From NCBI RefSeq assembly GCF_900537085.1, contig NZ_UNRE01000004.1:124001-188000 (forward strand): 64,000 nt of DNA. The letters are read 5' to 3'. Below the pieces are notes generated by a model. The model did not search any database, was not told the DNA's origin, and was given only the letters and a program-made list of their open reading frames with translations. The DNA comes from Agarivorans sp. Alg241-V36. GTDB lineage: Bacteria; Pseudomonadota; Gammaproteobacteria; Enterobacterales; Celerinatantimonadaceae. Below are positions 19,346 to 27,680 of this stretch, one piece after another (the stretch's first letter is position 1; each line of letters starts with the position of its first letter). A program made the position numbers and the translations under genes.

Positions 19346-19362
19346 CCCCTAGTATTAGCCAC

Positions 19363-19392
19363 AAAAAAGGTCGCTTTATGCGACCTTTTTTT
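19363..19392. terminator. Bidirectional intrinsic terminator
   Basis: AAAAAAGGTCGC and GCGACCTTTTTT form a perfect hairpin around a short TTTAT loop, with an A-tract before and a T-tract after. It lies between the convergent BMP permease and prfC genes and should work on both strands. Confidence 0.85.
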
Positions 19393-19429
19393 ATTGTGCG
19401 ATTACAGTTAAAACATGCTTGAACGCCGC

Positions 19430-21019
19430 TTAGTGCTCGCGGGTTTGCATAAACTTAACCTCTGGATAGCGCTCGGTGGCTAGGTTTAAGTTAACCATAG
19501 TAGGCGCTAAGTAAGTGAGGTTGTCGCCGCCATCTAATGCTAGGTTGTCGTGAGCCTTTTTCTTAAACTCTTCAAACTTCTTAGTATCGTCACTGCCACA
19601 CCAGCGTGCAGTCGCAACACTAATGCCTTCGTATACCGCTTCTACTTTATACTCGGTACGCAAGCGATGCACTACTACATCAAACTGCAGCACACCTACT
19701 GCACCAACAATTAAGTCGTTGTTACGCATTGGGCGGAATAACTGCACAGCGCCTTCTTCAGATAACTGAATCAAGCCTTTAAGCAGTTGCTTTTGCTTCA
19801 AAGGATCTTTTAAGCGAATGCGGCGGAACATTTCCGGCGCAAAGTTAGGAATACCGGTAAACTTCATCGCTTCACCTTGGGTGAAGGTGTCGCCAATCTG
19901 AATAGTACCGTGGTTATGCAAACCAATAATGTCACCGGCAATGGCTTTTTCAGCAGCGGCGCGGTCGCCTGCCATAAAGGTTACCGCATCAGAAATACTT
20001 ACGTCTTTACCTAAGCGAACATGGCGCATTTTCATGCCCTTGTTGTACTCGCCCGACACAATGCGCATAAAGGCAATACGGTCTCGGTGTTTAGGATCCA
20101 TATTGGCTTGGATCTTAAATACGAAACCAGAGAAGCTAGCATCATTGGCACTTACTTCGCCCACATCGGTGGCGCGAGGTTTGGGTGCTGGCGCCCAGTT
20201 GGTGAGGCCTTCTAGCATATGGTCTACACCAAAGTTACCTAAGGCAGTACCAAAGTAAACAGGCGTTAGTTCACCGCTTAAAAACAATTCAAGGTCAAAC
20301 TCGTTAGATGCGCCTAGTACGAGCTCAAGCTCATCACGTAAGGTTTCGCAAAGTTCATCACCAATGGCCGCTTCCACTTCTGGGTTATCTAAACCCTTAA
20401 TGATTTGCGCATCTTGAATGGTGTGGCCTTTACCAGTTTGGTAGAGAATCACTTCATCTTTAAGAATGTGGTAGACACCTTTAAACAATTTACCGCAGCC
20501 AATTGGCCAAGTAATTGGAGCGCACATAATGTTAAGTTCGCTTTCTACCTCGTCCATCACTTCCATTGGGTCACGAATATCGCGGTCCAATTTGTTCATA
20601 AAAGTAACGATAGGAGTATCGCGCAAGCGCGTCACTTCCATTAATTTACGAGTACGATCTTCTACACCTTTAGCGGCATCAATCACCATTAAACAGGAGT
20701 CAACGGCGGTTAAGGTACGGTAGGTATCTTCCGAGAAGTCTTCGTGTCCGGGAGTATCTAGCAGGTTTACAATACAATCGTTAAACGGGAACTGCATCAC
20801 CGAAGTGGTTACCGAGATGCCACGTTCTTTCTCCATCTCCATCCAGTCAGATTTAGCATGGGTCGCATTGCCGCGACCTTTAACCGTACCGGCTTTTTGA
20901 ATTGCGTTTCCGAACAACAATACTTTTTCAGTAATGGTGGTTTTACCCGCATCCGGGTGAGAGATAATCGCAAAGGTTCTTCTGCTAGCAATATCTTGCA
21001 AGAGTGAAGCGTTAGACAT
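19430..21019 (-). CDS. prfC: Peptide chain release factor 3
   Basis: RF3 is a translational GTPase that recycles RF1/RF2 from the ribosome after termination. The 529-aa protein shows all G motifs: SHPDAGKTT (G1, near residue 18), DTPGHEDF (G3) and NKLDRD (G4). I chose the ATG at 21019, which gives the usual N-terminus ending in [15 protein letters not shown]; an upstream extension of 24 residues is not family-like. It is a single gene, convergent with the BMP operon. The region upstream is shared with a PEP-CTERM protein gene. Confidence 0.97.
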   Translation of the reverse strand: MSNASLLQDIASRRTFAIISHPDAGKTTITEKVLLFGNAIQKAGTVKGRGNATHAKSDWMEMEKERGISVTTSVMQFPFNDCIVNLLDTPGHEDFSEDTYRTLTAVDSCLMVIDAAKGVEDRTRKLMEVTRLRDTPIVTFMNKLDRDIRDPMEVMDEVESELNIMCAPITWPIGCGKLFKGVYHILKDEVILYQTGKGHTIQDAQIIKGLDNPEVEAAIGDELCETLRDELELVLGASNEFDLELFLSGELTPVYFGTALGNFGVDHMLEGLTNWAPAPKPRATDVGEVSANDASFSGFVFKIQANMDPKHRDRIAFMRIVSGEYNKGMKMRHVRLGKDVSISDAVTFMAGDRAAAEKAIAGDIIGLHNHGTIQIGDTFTQGEAMKFTGIPNFAPEMFRRIRLKDPLKQKQLLKGLIQLSEEGAVQLFRPMRNNDLIVGAVGVLQFDVVVHRLRTEYKVEAVYEGISVATARWCGSDDTKKFEEFKKKAHDNLALDGGDNLTYLAPTMVNLNLATERYPEVKFMQTREH

Positions 21020-21387
21020 CGAATCAATTCTTCTAATTTGGCAACGCGAGGATGCAGCAAAGCGGCAACTTGGCCTCAACAGCACAATCACCCAGCGTTT
21101 AGTTAATCGTAATTGGCGGGTATTTTCACCGATCTAGCTTTGATAAACAATCAGCGCTTCACTTAGACAAGATAAAAGCCAAGGTAAATACCCGCTAAAA
21201 GCAAAATCGCTGTTGTTGAGGCACTTAAAAACACCAAAAGGATAATTATGCTAGCGACTTGCTGAGGTTAAACAGGGCTAATTATTATTAACTTCAACAA
21301 TTAAAAGTCCGTCAGCTTTCTTTACACCCAGCATTTAATGTTAAGTAAATCAATAAAAAAGGTCAGACTAGCTATAGACTTACACTT

Positions 21388-21403
21388 TTGGTACAGTATT
21401 TGC
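21388..21403 (+). promoter_or_regulatory. Sigma-54 promoter of the PEP-CTERM gene
   Basis: TTGGTACAGTATTTGC has the invariant GG (21390-21391) and GC (21402-21403) of sigma-54 promoters with exactly 10 nt between them. Transcription would begin near 21415, giving a leader of about 28 nt to the TTG start at 21443. Confidence 0.65.
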
Positions 21404-21442
21404 CTGGGACTGGTCGAACCATTTATGTCAAGGAAGATTGTT

Positions 21443-22144
21443 TTGAACCGCAAGCATGTATTATTTACCGTTGTAGGCTTACTGGCCTCTTTTGCAAGCC
21501 ACGCCAGCATTATCACTTTTGATGAGTTGAGCAACGGTGAAATTGTTAATGGCCAATACCAGCTAAGCCATGGTGTTAGCATAGATGGAACCAATGTACG
21601 TTTAGACCAAAACAATTTGGCCGTCGCCTTTGATACCAGCTTAATCAATACTCAAGACCCTGATCTTGAATCACCCTTTAGTAACATTAATCAGCCAAGC
21701 CTTGGTATTTCTAATCCAGGCAATGTGTTGATCATCCATGAGAACCCTAGTTCTTGTGATGGCCTTGTCTGTAAAAACCCTGATGATGAAGGACGTCGCC
21801 CAGCCGGTTACTTCACCATTAACTTCTCTAGCGCGGTGTATTTAGAAAGCATCGACTTCTTCGATATCGAATTAGCAGAAAATGGCTACACACCACAAAA
21901 TGCCATTCACTTGTTTGATGCGCAAAACAACGAAATTTTCCCAACAGATTTTTACACCCCACACACTGGCGGTGACAATACTTGGGATCGTTTGAACTTT
22001 GAGGTGGCCGAAGTCGCCTCAATGCGCATTCATCTAAACGGTTCTGGTGCTATCGATAACATTCGTTTCTCGGTTCCTGAGCCTGGCAGCATTGCCCTAT
22101 TTGCCCTCGCTTGTTTTGGCTTAGTGGCAAGGCGCTTGAAGTAA
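21443..22144 (+). CDS. PEP-CTERM sorting-domain exported protein
   Basis: This is a secreted protein of about 233 aa. It has an N-terminal signal peptide (VLFTVVGLLASFASHAS) and a C-terminal PEP-CTERM signal: VPEPGS, a hydrophobic stretch IALFALACFGLVA, and a basic end RRLK. Such tails are recognised by an exosortase, usually linked to exopolysaccharide export. The body resembles PEP-CTERM beta-sandwich proteins with an early TFDEL motif. I prefer the TTG at 21443 because AGGAAG lies 6 nt upstream and the sigma-54 promoter fits; an ATG at 21425 would leave almost no leader. The biological role is unknown. No exosortase gene lies in this window. Confidence 0.85.
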   Translation: MNRKHVLFTVVGLLASFASHASIITFDELSNGEIVNGQYQLSHGVSIDGTNVRLDQNNLAVAFDTSLINTQDPDLESPFSNINQPSLGISNPGNVLIIHENPSSCDGLVCKNPDDEGRRPAGYFTINFSSAVYLESIDFFDIELAENGYTPQNAIHLFDAQNNEIFPTDFYTPHTGGDNTWDRLNFEVAEVASMRIHLNGSGAIDNIRFSVPEPGSIALFALACFGLVARRLK

Positions 22145-22149
22145 GATCA

Positions 22150-22174
22150 AAAACGCCGCTGTAAGCGGCGTTTT
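22150..22174 (+). terminator. Intrinsic terminator of the PEP-CTERM gene
   Basis: AAAACGCCGCT pairs perfectly with AGCGGCGTTTT around GTA, followed by GTTTTG. It starts 5 nt after the stop and, because of its A-tract, may also serve the convergent LysR gene. Confidence 0.85.
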
Positions 22175-22214
22175 GTTTTGGGCCATTGCGAGTGAGAAGT
22201 TACCGCTAATTGTC

Positions 22215-23168
22215 TTAATCAGTATCTGGCCACTCACTAGCTTCAATGATCTCAGCCTCAAATAAACGTGTTCGCAACTGCTTAATTTTGAGTTTGAGCT
22301 CATCTCTAATCAGCCGAATGGCAGGAGAAATAAGTTGACGGCTAGGAAGTGCCAGCCACATTTCAGTCAAGGGTATTGAATAGTGCGGCATAATCCGCTG
22401 CAGGCGCTTTGCTAGGAGATCTTCAGCCACATCAATTGCCGATTTTTTTGCAATCCCCACTCCATCAATACACCAACGCCGCACAATATCACCGTCATTA
22501 ACGGCTCGATTACTCAGCATCTTAACCTTATGTTTGCTTGCGCCTTCATATAGCTCCCACCCATCATGAACAGTTTCGTATAGCTTGTAGAGCAGCGCAT
22601 TGTGATTAGGTAGGTCGTCTACAGTTCTGGGCTCACCATATTCGGCAATATAGCTTGGCGCAGCGCATAGAACATGTGGAATATTACAAATCTTAAAGCC
22701 ATAAAGGTTCAACTCTTTACTCGCTTGCTGAGTCATCGCGCGCAGCGCAACGTCTACTCCATCCCGATAAAAGTCGCTGCGGCTATCACTGGCATGCAAG
22801 CGTAAACTCACTTCTGGGTGTTGGCTCATCACTTTATTAAGCAGGACGCGCATTAAATTTCGTCCCATCTCTGATGAAACTGCAATTCGAACTTCACCAC
22901 TTATTGATTGTTGCTCTTCGTTGATTAACACCTGGCCTTGCTGCAATAACTCCAGCGCTTGCTGACACAAGGGAAGGTAGCGCTCACCTTCAGGGGAGAG
23001 TCGTAGTTGTCTTGTGGTGCGCACAAATAACTCGGCACCCAGTGTTTGCTCGATACGTTTTAGCGCAACACTTGCAGCAGAAGAACTCATGTCCAAATTA
23101 TTTGCAGCCGCGGTTATCGATTGGAGCTCGGCTATCTTCATCAATACTTGCAAGTCGGCAATTTTCAT
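22215..23168 (-). CDS. LysR family transcriptional regulator
   Basis: This 317-aa LysR-type regulator has an N-terminal winged helix-turn-helix (SITAAANNLDMSSSAASVALKRIEQTLG, residues about 17-44, given here only as position and start) and a substrate-binding domain. GGAGCG lies upstream of the ATG at 23168. It is divergent from the DUF4437 cupin gene with 153 nt between the starts, the classical layout for a LysR protein controlling its neighbour. The effector is unknown. Confidence 0.9.
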   Translation of the reverse strand: MKIADLQVLMKIAELQSITAAANNLDMSSSAASVALKRIEQTLGAELFVRTTRQLRLSPEGERYLPLCQQALELLQQGQVLINEEQQSISGEVRIAVSSEMGRNLMRVLLNKVMSQHPEVSLRLHASDSRSDFYRDGVDVALRAMTQQASKELNLYGFKICNIPHVLCAAPSYIAEYGEPRTVDDLPNHNALLYKLYETVHDGWELYEGASKHKVKMLSNRAVNDGDIVRRWCIDGVGIAKKSAIDVAEDLLAKRLQRIMPHYSIPLTEMWLALPSRQLISPAIRLIRDELKLKIKQLRTRLFEAEIIEASEWPDTD

Positions 23169-23321
23169 AAACGCTCCATTAGCTTATTTAGGCAGATAAC
23201 TATTGGCTTCTCGATAGAGCATTATCCACGTTTTAACGAAAGTGTATTTGATATTTGCCCGTTTATCGAATGAATAACCCAGCATAAAATGGCCACAAGT
23301 CACCAATACAGAGAATTCAAT

Positions 23322-24143
23322 ATGACACTTTCTACCAAGGCAACAATGCTTACCCTATCTTTAGCTCTTCTATCAACACCAAGTTTAGCTGCCGAGTCTT
23401 CTTCAAAAGTTGTCGCTACTGAAGAAATTAATTGGGGCTACCTTAACCCTTTACGCGGTGTACTAAGCCCTGGCGCGGCAGATCTTTGGGGAGACCGCAC
23501 TACCAATACTGCTACTGGTATGTTGGTGAGATTTAACAAGGGTTTTGAGTCACCACCTCACATCCACAACATCACCTACCGCGGCATCGTGATTGAAGGC
23601 GAAATGCATAACGCTGACCCACAAGCTAAAAAAATGTGGATGCCAACAGGCTCGTTCTGGACTCAGCCAGCAGGTGAAGACCACACTACCGCAGCCAATG
23701 GCGAGACTAACTTAATTTACCTAGAAATTGATGCAGGCCCTTACCTAGTAAAACCCTCAGCAGAAAATTTTGATAATGGAGAGCGCCCGTTAAATCTGCA
23801 TAAAGACAACATCGTTTGGCTAGACAGCAACGACCTGCACGATATCAGCGCCAAAGGCGTTCAATCAACTTATGTGTGGGGAAGTAGCGCTGATATGGGT
23901 GGCTCGATGCTTAAACTACCAGCGGGCTTTACCGGCACCATCACAACCCAAGCCAGTGAGTTTCGTTTGGTGCTTATCTCTGGTGAAATAGGCTACAAGT
24001 CGGAGCAACAAAGCGCAGCGAAACAGCTTAAAGCGGGTAGTTATGTTGAGTCTTCAGGCGCTTATACTCACCACATCACTAATAACGGTGACCAAGAAGT
24101 AAGCCTGTATATTCGCACCAATAATCGCTACCAAGTTAAATAA
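23322..24143 (+). CDS. DUF4437 cupin-like exported protein
   Basis: This 273-aa protein has a signal peptide (TMLTLSLALLSTPSLAAES) and two cupin-like halves. The first half carries SPPHIHNITYRGIVIEGE, a typical cupin metal-binding segment with His-x-His, and later GEDHTTAANGE. The second half carries LVLISGEIGY and SSGAYTHHI. It corresponds to DUF4437 proteins. I start at the ATG at 23322, which puts the signal peptide at the N-terminus, rather than 11 codons upstream. The divergent LysR gene is the likely regulator. The substrate is not known; a periplasmic metal-dependent role is only an inference. Confidence 0.82.
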   Translation: MTLSTKATMLTLSLALLSTPSLAAESSSKVVATEEINWGYLNPLRGVLSPGAADLWGDRTTNTATGMLVRFNKGFESPPHIHNITYRGIVIEGEMHNADPQAKKMWMPTGSFWTQPAGEDHTTAANGETNLIYLEIDAGPYLVKPSAENFDNGERPLNLHKDNIVWLDSNDLHDISAKGVQSTYVWGSSADMGGSMLKLPAGFTGTITTQASEFRLVLISGEIGYKSEQQSAAKQLKAGSYVESSGAYTHHITNNGDQEVSLYIRTNNRYQVK

Positions 24144-24151
24144 GCGGGCTA

Positions 24152-24184
24152 GTAGCCATCATTGCTTAGGAAAGTGATGGCTAC
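24152..24184 (+). terminator. Hairpin after the DUF4437 gene
   Basis: GTAGCCATCA (24152-24161) pairs perfectly with TGATGGCTAC (24175-24184) around a 13-nt loop, followed by TTCT. It is a likely terminator with a weak T-tract. Confidence 0.6.
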
Positions 24185-24247
24185 TTCTAACTCGGTAAAC
24201 TCTCTTTGTCGTTTGAGGGCACAAACTAGGCGTAGTTATAGCCTAGC

Positions 24248-25297
24248 TTAGTGAGCGTTTTGCCTAGTAGGGCCTTGTAGCCAAGCTAATTTATGCACCA
24301 AGTAAAAACTGCCCACCACATATAAGCCCACCAAGCTTAACTGAAAGATCCGAGCGTAAAACTTAGCGCTAGCCAAACCGCCATCACTGCCAATAGTGCT
24401 GCCTAATATGATGATATAGGCCGATAAACCCGCCGCGACTATTGCGCCTTTCGGGTGCAAATAAATAGCTTGGGCGATTAACATAAAGCTTAGAGTAATC
24501 AGCAGTGCCATAAAGCTGAATTGCGGTACAGCAACTAACAAATTAAATACAAAAACCGCAATAAGTCCGCCAACAATATTGGTAAAAACTATGCCTATGC
24601 TGGCTTTAGCCCCTGCAGTCAGCTGGGGGTTTTGCGCCAAAATCGCCACAAAGATCACCACCAGCAAATCACTTAGTTTATTGAAGGCAAAAAAGTAAAT
24701 AATAAGCGGCAATATAACAATGGTGCTCACTATGGCTTGGCGAGTGGCATCTTGATGATTTAAGCACTGCGCCTGCGGCTTTTCAGCAGCTTGGTGAAAA
24801 TCGTCTTTAACCGGAACCAGCCAATGCACAAAGGCCACGATCAGCAAGGCCAAAACGAAGGCCAGCATGAAGTCGACCACGAAGCCAGAGGCTGCCGCCC
24901 TGCTAGTACTGGCTAACATGGGTAAGGCAATCAGTGCCACCAACAGAAACAACACCACTAAATCATTTAAGCCAGTGCTGGCGCGGTAAAAGACAAAAAA
25001 CAAACACCAAGCTAGAATAATAAACAGCAGTATCGGATAAGGCTGAGCAATAAGCACCACCCCAAGCCCCACTAAAAAGCAGCTCAATACCGCCAAAGCC
25101 AGCGTTTTAACCAGCGCTAAATTTAGTGGTGGCTTGCCTGGCAATAACAACTGAGCAGTAAAAATGGCAGTAACAAAAGACATACTCCACTCTAAGCTCA
25201 CAGCCAGTACTAGTACCAAGGCACTCACAACACTAAAGCGCAACATATGCGCTTTTAGAGACTTAGCATGCGCCGAAGTTAATGCCTTAGTAGACAT
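24248..25297 (-). CDS. DUF2955 inner-membrane protein
   Basis: This 349-aa protein has about ten hydrophobic segments and a central soluble loop (VKDDFHQAAEKPQAQ). It resembles DUF2955 membrane proteins related to the FUSC/aromatic acid exporter group. Such proteins pair with HlyD-type adaptors, and here the start overlaps the upstream HlyD gene by 11 nt. Together they probably form an efflux system across the inner membrane; the substrate is unknown. An outer-membrane partner is not encoded nearby. Confidence 0.8.
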   Translation of the reverse strand: MSTKALTSAHAKSLKAHMLRFSVVSALVLVLAVSLEWSMSFVTAIFTAQLLLPGKPPLNLALVKTLALAVLSCFLVGLGVVLIAQPYPILLFIILAWCLFFVFYRASTGLNDLVVLFLLVALIALPMLASTSRAAASGFVVDFMLAFVLALLIVAFVHWLVPVKDDFHQAAEKPQAQCLNHQDATRQAIVSTIVILPLIIYFFAFNKLSDLLVVIFVAILAQNPQLTAGAKASIGIVFTNIVGGLIAVFVFNLLVAVPQFSFMALLITLSFMLIAQAIYLHPKGAIVAAGLSAYIIILGSTIGSDGGLASAKFYARIFQLSLVGLYVVGSFYLVHKLAWLQGPTRQNAH

Positions 25298-26381
25298 AGG
25301 AGAACCAGCTTTTCACTCTTAAGGCCAGCTTAGCCAAGGCTTTCATTATGAAAGTGCCTTCGGTGTATACGGTGACATCAGCTTGAGCACCAATTCGGCG
25401 TAAACCTTGGGCGGCATCGTCAGAGAACTTGATGATAACCGGGAAGCGCTGAGGATCGCGCAGCCAACCTGCAGTTTGGGGAATAGTTGGTAGAGCGCCT
25501 AGATTATTAGATTGCCCGTAGTTCACTGCAAAGCCAATTGATACCACTTCACCCTGATAGATTTTTCCTGGAGCGATATCGAGAGCAATTTCTACTGGGT
25601 CTCCAGCCTTGATGTTGGCGATATTATTTTCGCGCATATAGGCTTCAATCCACACTTCTTTGGTGGTTACAAAGGTCATTAGCGGCTGGCCTTTATTGGC
25701 ATAATAACCGGCTTCAAGTTGCAGGTTAGTCACCCCGCCTTCAGAGGGAGCGACAATCACAGTTTTAGATAAATCTAAACGCGCTTTACCTAACTGAGCT
25801 AGGGCAGATTGTAACTTAGGGTTTTGCTCGCCGCTTACTCCAAGGCTTTGCTTGGCTTGTTCCAACTCGGCGGTGGCTTTAGCCACTGAGGCTTTAGCTT
25901 TAGCAACGTCACTGCGAGCCCTATCAATGTTTTGCTGAGGCACCACATTTTGATCTTCTACCGCAAACAAACGGTTGGCGTCGGTAAGAATGGCTTGATA
26001 AGAAGTCGACGCCTCTAACAGGCGAGCTTGAGCGGCAGAAACACCAGCAGTACCAGCGCCAATTTCCTGCCCTGCTAACTCTAAGGCTGCTTCGGCTTGG
26101 GTAACCGCCAGCGAATATTCTTCTTCAGCAATTTTGGCAAGCGGCTGGCCTTTTTCAACCAGCTGATTGTTTACCACATTTACTTCTACCAACTTACCCG
26201 ATACCGACGCTGCAATTGGCACCACAAAGCCAAATACCCGAGCGTTGTCGGTATTGGGCGTCACTCTGTCACCCACTACGTAAATAATAAAAACCAAAAT
26301 ACACAGGGCGAATACCAACAACGAACTTTTGCGTAAAGGGTTGCTTGGCGTGGCTTCTGAGGCTTCATTTTGTTCAGACAT
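25287..26381 (-). CDS. HlyD family efflux adaptor protein
   Basis: This 364-aa membrane-fusion protein is anchored by one N-terminal helix (SLLVFALCILVFIIYVVGD, about residues 20-38). It has a biotinyl-lipoyl-like barrel (VVPIAASVSGKLVEVNVV), a long alpha-helical hairpin rich in Ala, Gln and Lys (about residues 95-200), and a beta-barrel domain. It resembles EmrA/YibH/AaeA-type adaptors. It lies between an AI-2E-type permease gene and the DUF2955 gene it overlaps, so the DUF2955 protein is its likely inner-membrane partner. Confidence 0.9.
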   Translation of the reverse strand: MSEQNEASEATPSNPLRKSSLLVFALCILVFIIYVVGDRVTPNTDNARVFGFVVPIAASVSGKLVEVNVVNNQLVEKGQPLAKIAEEEYSLAVTQAEAALELAGQEIGAGTAGVSAAQARLLEASTSYQAILTDANRLFAVEDQNVVPQQNIDRARSDVAKAKASVAKATAELEQAKQSLGVSGEQNPKLQSALAQLGKARLDLSKTVIVAPSEGGVTNLQLEAGYYANKGQPLMTFVTTKEVWIEAYMRENNIANIKAGDPVEIALDIAPGKIYQGEVVSIGFAVNYGQSNNLGALPTIPQTAGWLRDPQRFPVIIKFSDDAAQGLRRIGAQADVTVYTEGTFIMKALAKLALRVKSWFSYVY

Positions 26382-26432
26382 CGTGTCTCTCTTACTTCCG
26401 TGTTTATCTAATAAATACTATGGCTTAGCGGT

Positions 26433-27506
26433 TTATTCACTAAGCTCAGCTTGCTCTTTACTATTTAGTTCAAGCCAAGCCACCAACAGGCGATAGCTCA
26501 CCGCTAGCACTACTGCGCCAAGGAATAATCCAACAAAGCCAGACATGAGCATGCCACCTAAAGAACCTAACAGTATCACCAGCATTGGCACATCTACGCC
26601 GCGCCCCAGCAATAAAGGTTTTAGCACGTTTTCACTAAAGCCAGCCAATATGCTCCATACTGCAAAAACTCCTGCTACCAAGGTAGATTCATGGTTAAAC
26701 ACATAAATAACTATCGGCAGAACCACTAAAAATGGCGGTAATTGGGCAATGGCTAATACCAGCACTAATACCGACCAAACAGCAGCACCCGGCACACCCA
26801 CAGCAAAAAAGCCGATGGATAATAAAGTAGCTTGAATCACCGCAACACCAAGCACGCCTTTAGCCACACTCTGAATGGTATTGCTGGCTAAGTTGGTAAG
26901 GTAGCCACCGTGCTTGCCTGCTAAGGCATTGGCGAGAGCTTGAGCACCTAGCACCACTTTTTCACCGTTAGCCATAAATACCCCAGCAATAATTACCGAG
27001 AAGCAAAACATCAACAAGCCGCCAATTAAACCACCAGCGAACGCAATGACTTTTCCGGCAACATCACCAACTTGAGTCGCATAAGTGCCTAAGTAGCGCT
27101 GCATATCACTGGCCGCTAAGGACCACTGAGCATGCACTTTTTCACCAATTAAAGGCCAAGATTTAATGGAATTAGATGGAGGGGGGATCTCAAAGCTGCC
27201 TTCCTGCACCTGCTTAGCTACCACAGCCAAACTATCAATAGCCGCAGTGGTCACCTTAACCCCTGGAATTAAGATAATAGCCAAAAATACCAGCACAATA
27301 ATACTGGCGGCTACACCACCTTTGCCCACCACATTTTTAAGTTTTAAATACAGTGGGTTTAAGGCAACGGCCAATATCATTGCCCAAATAACCGGGGTGA
27401 TAAACGGTCGCACAATGTCGATACACCATGCAGCTAATAAAAACAGTAAACCAATTTTTATAGCAGCTTCCATTGCGCCACGTTCAAAGGTTTTTTGATT
27501 CAACAT
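26433..27506 (-). CDS. AI-2E family transporter
   Basis: This 357-aa polytopic membrane protein belongs to the AI-2E/PerM superfamily, like E. coli YdiK. The N-terminal paired helices (PFITPVIWAMILAVALNPLY), a soluble central part near residues 80-150, and the glycine-rich C-terminal helices with LLGRGVDVPMLVILLGSLGG fit the family. Family members are annotated as signal exporters, but the real substrates vary and include ions. It probably heads the operon with the HlyD and DUF2955 genes, 51 nt upstream of HlyD. The Shine-Dalgarno is weak; an internal ATG at codon 12 is an alternative start. Confidence 0.88.
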   Translation of the reverse strand: MLNQKTFERGAMEAAIKIGLLFLLAAWCIDIVRPFITPVIWAMILAVALNPLYLKLKNVVGKGGVAASIIVLVFLAIILIPGVKVTTAAIDSLAVVAKQVQEGSFEIPPPSNSIKSWPLIGEKVHAQWSLAASDMQRYLGTYATQVGDVAGKVIAFAGGLIGGLLMFCFSVIIAGVFMANGEKVVLGAQALANALAGKHGGYLTNLASNTIQSVAKGVLGVAVIQATLLSIGFFAVGVPGAAVWSVLVLVLAIAQLPPFLVVLPIVIYVFNHESTLVAGVFAVWSILAGFSENVLKPLLLGRGVDVPMLVILLGSLGGMLMSGFVGLFLGAVVLAVSYRLLVAWLELNSKEQAELSE

Positions 27507-27680
27507 ATCCGTGTTCTCTATGTTATTGAGATGAGCTGAAGCGACTTTCCCATCACTTCAGTTGTGTTAAACAGTATAGAGAATATGCCAAGTAATTGTT
27601 TAGTTTATTAAAACATTAACTATCGATATTTTTGTCCTTAAGTGCAAAGTAAACCATTTTAAGCCAGAGCGCTGGGGCGC

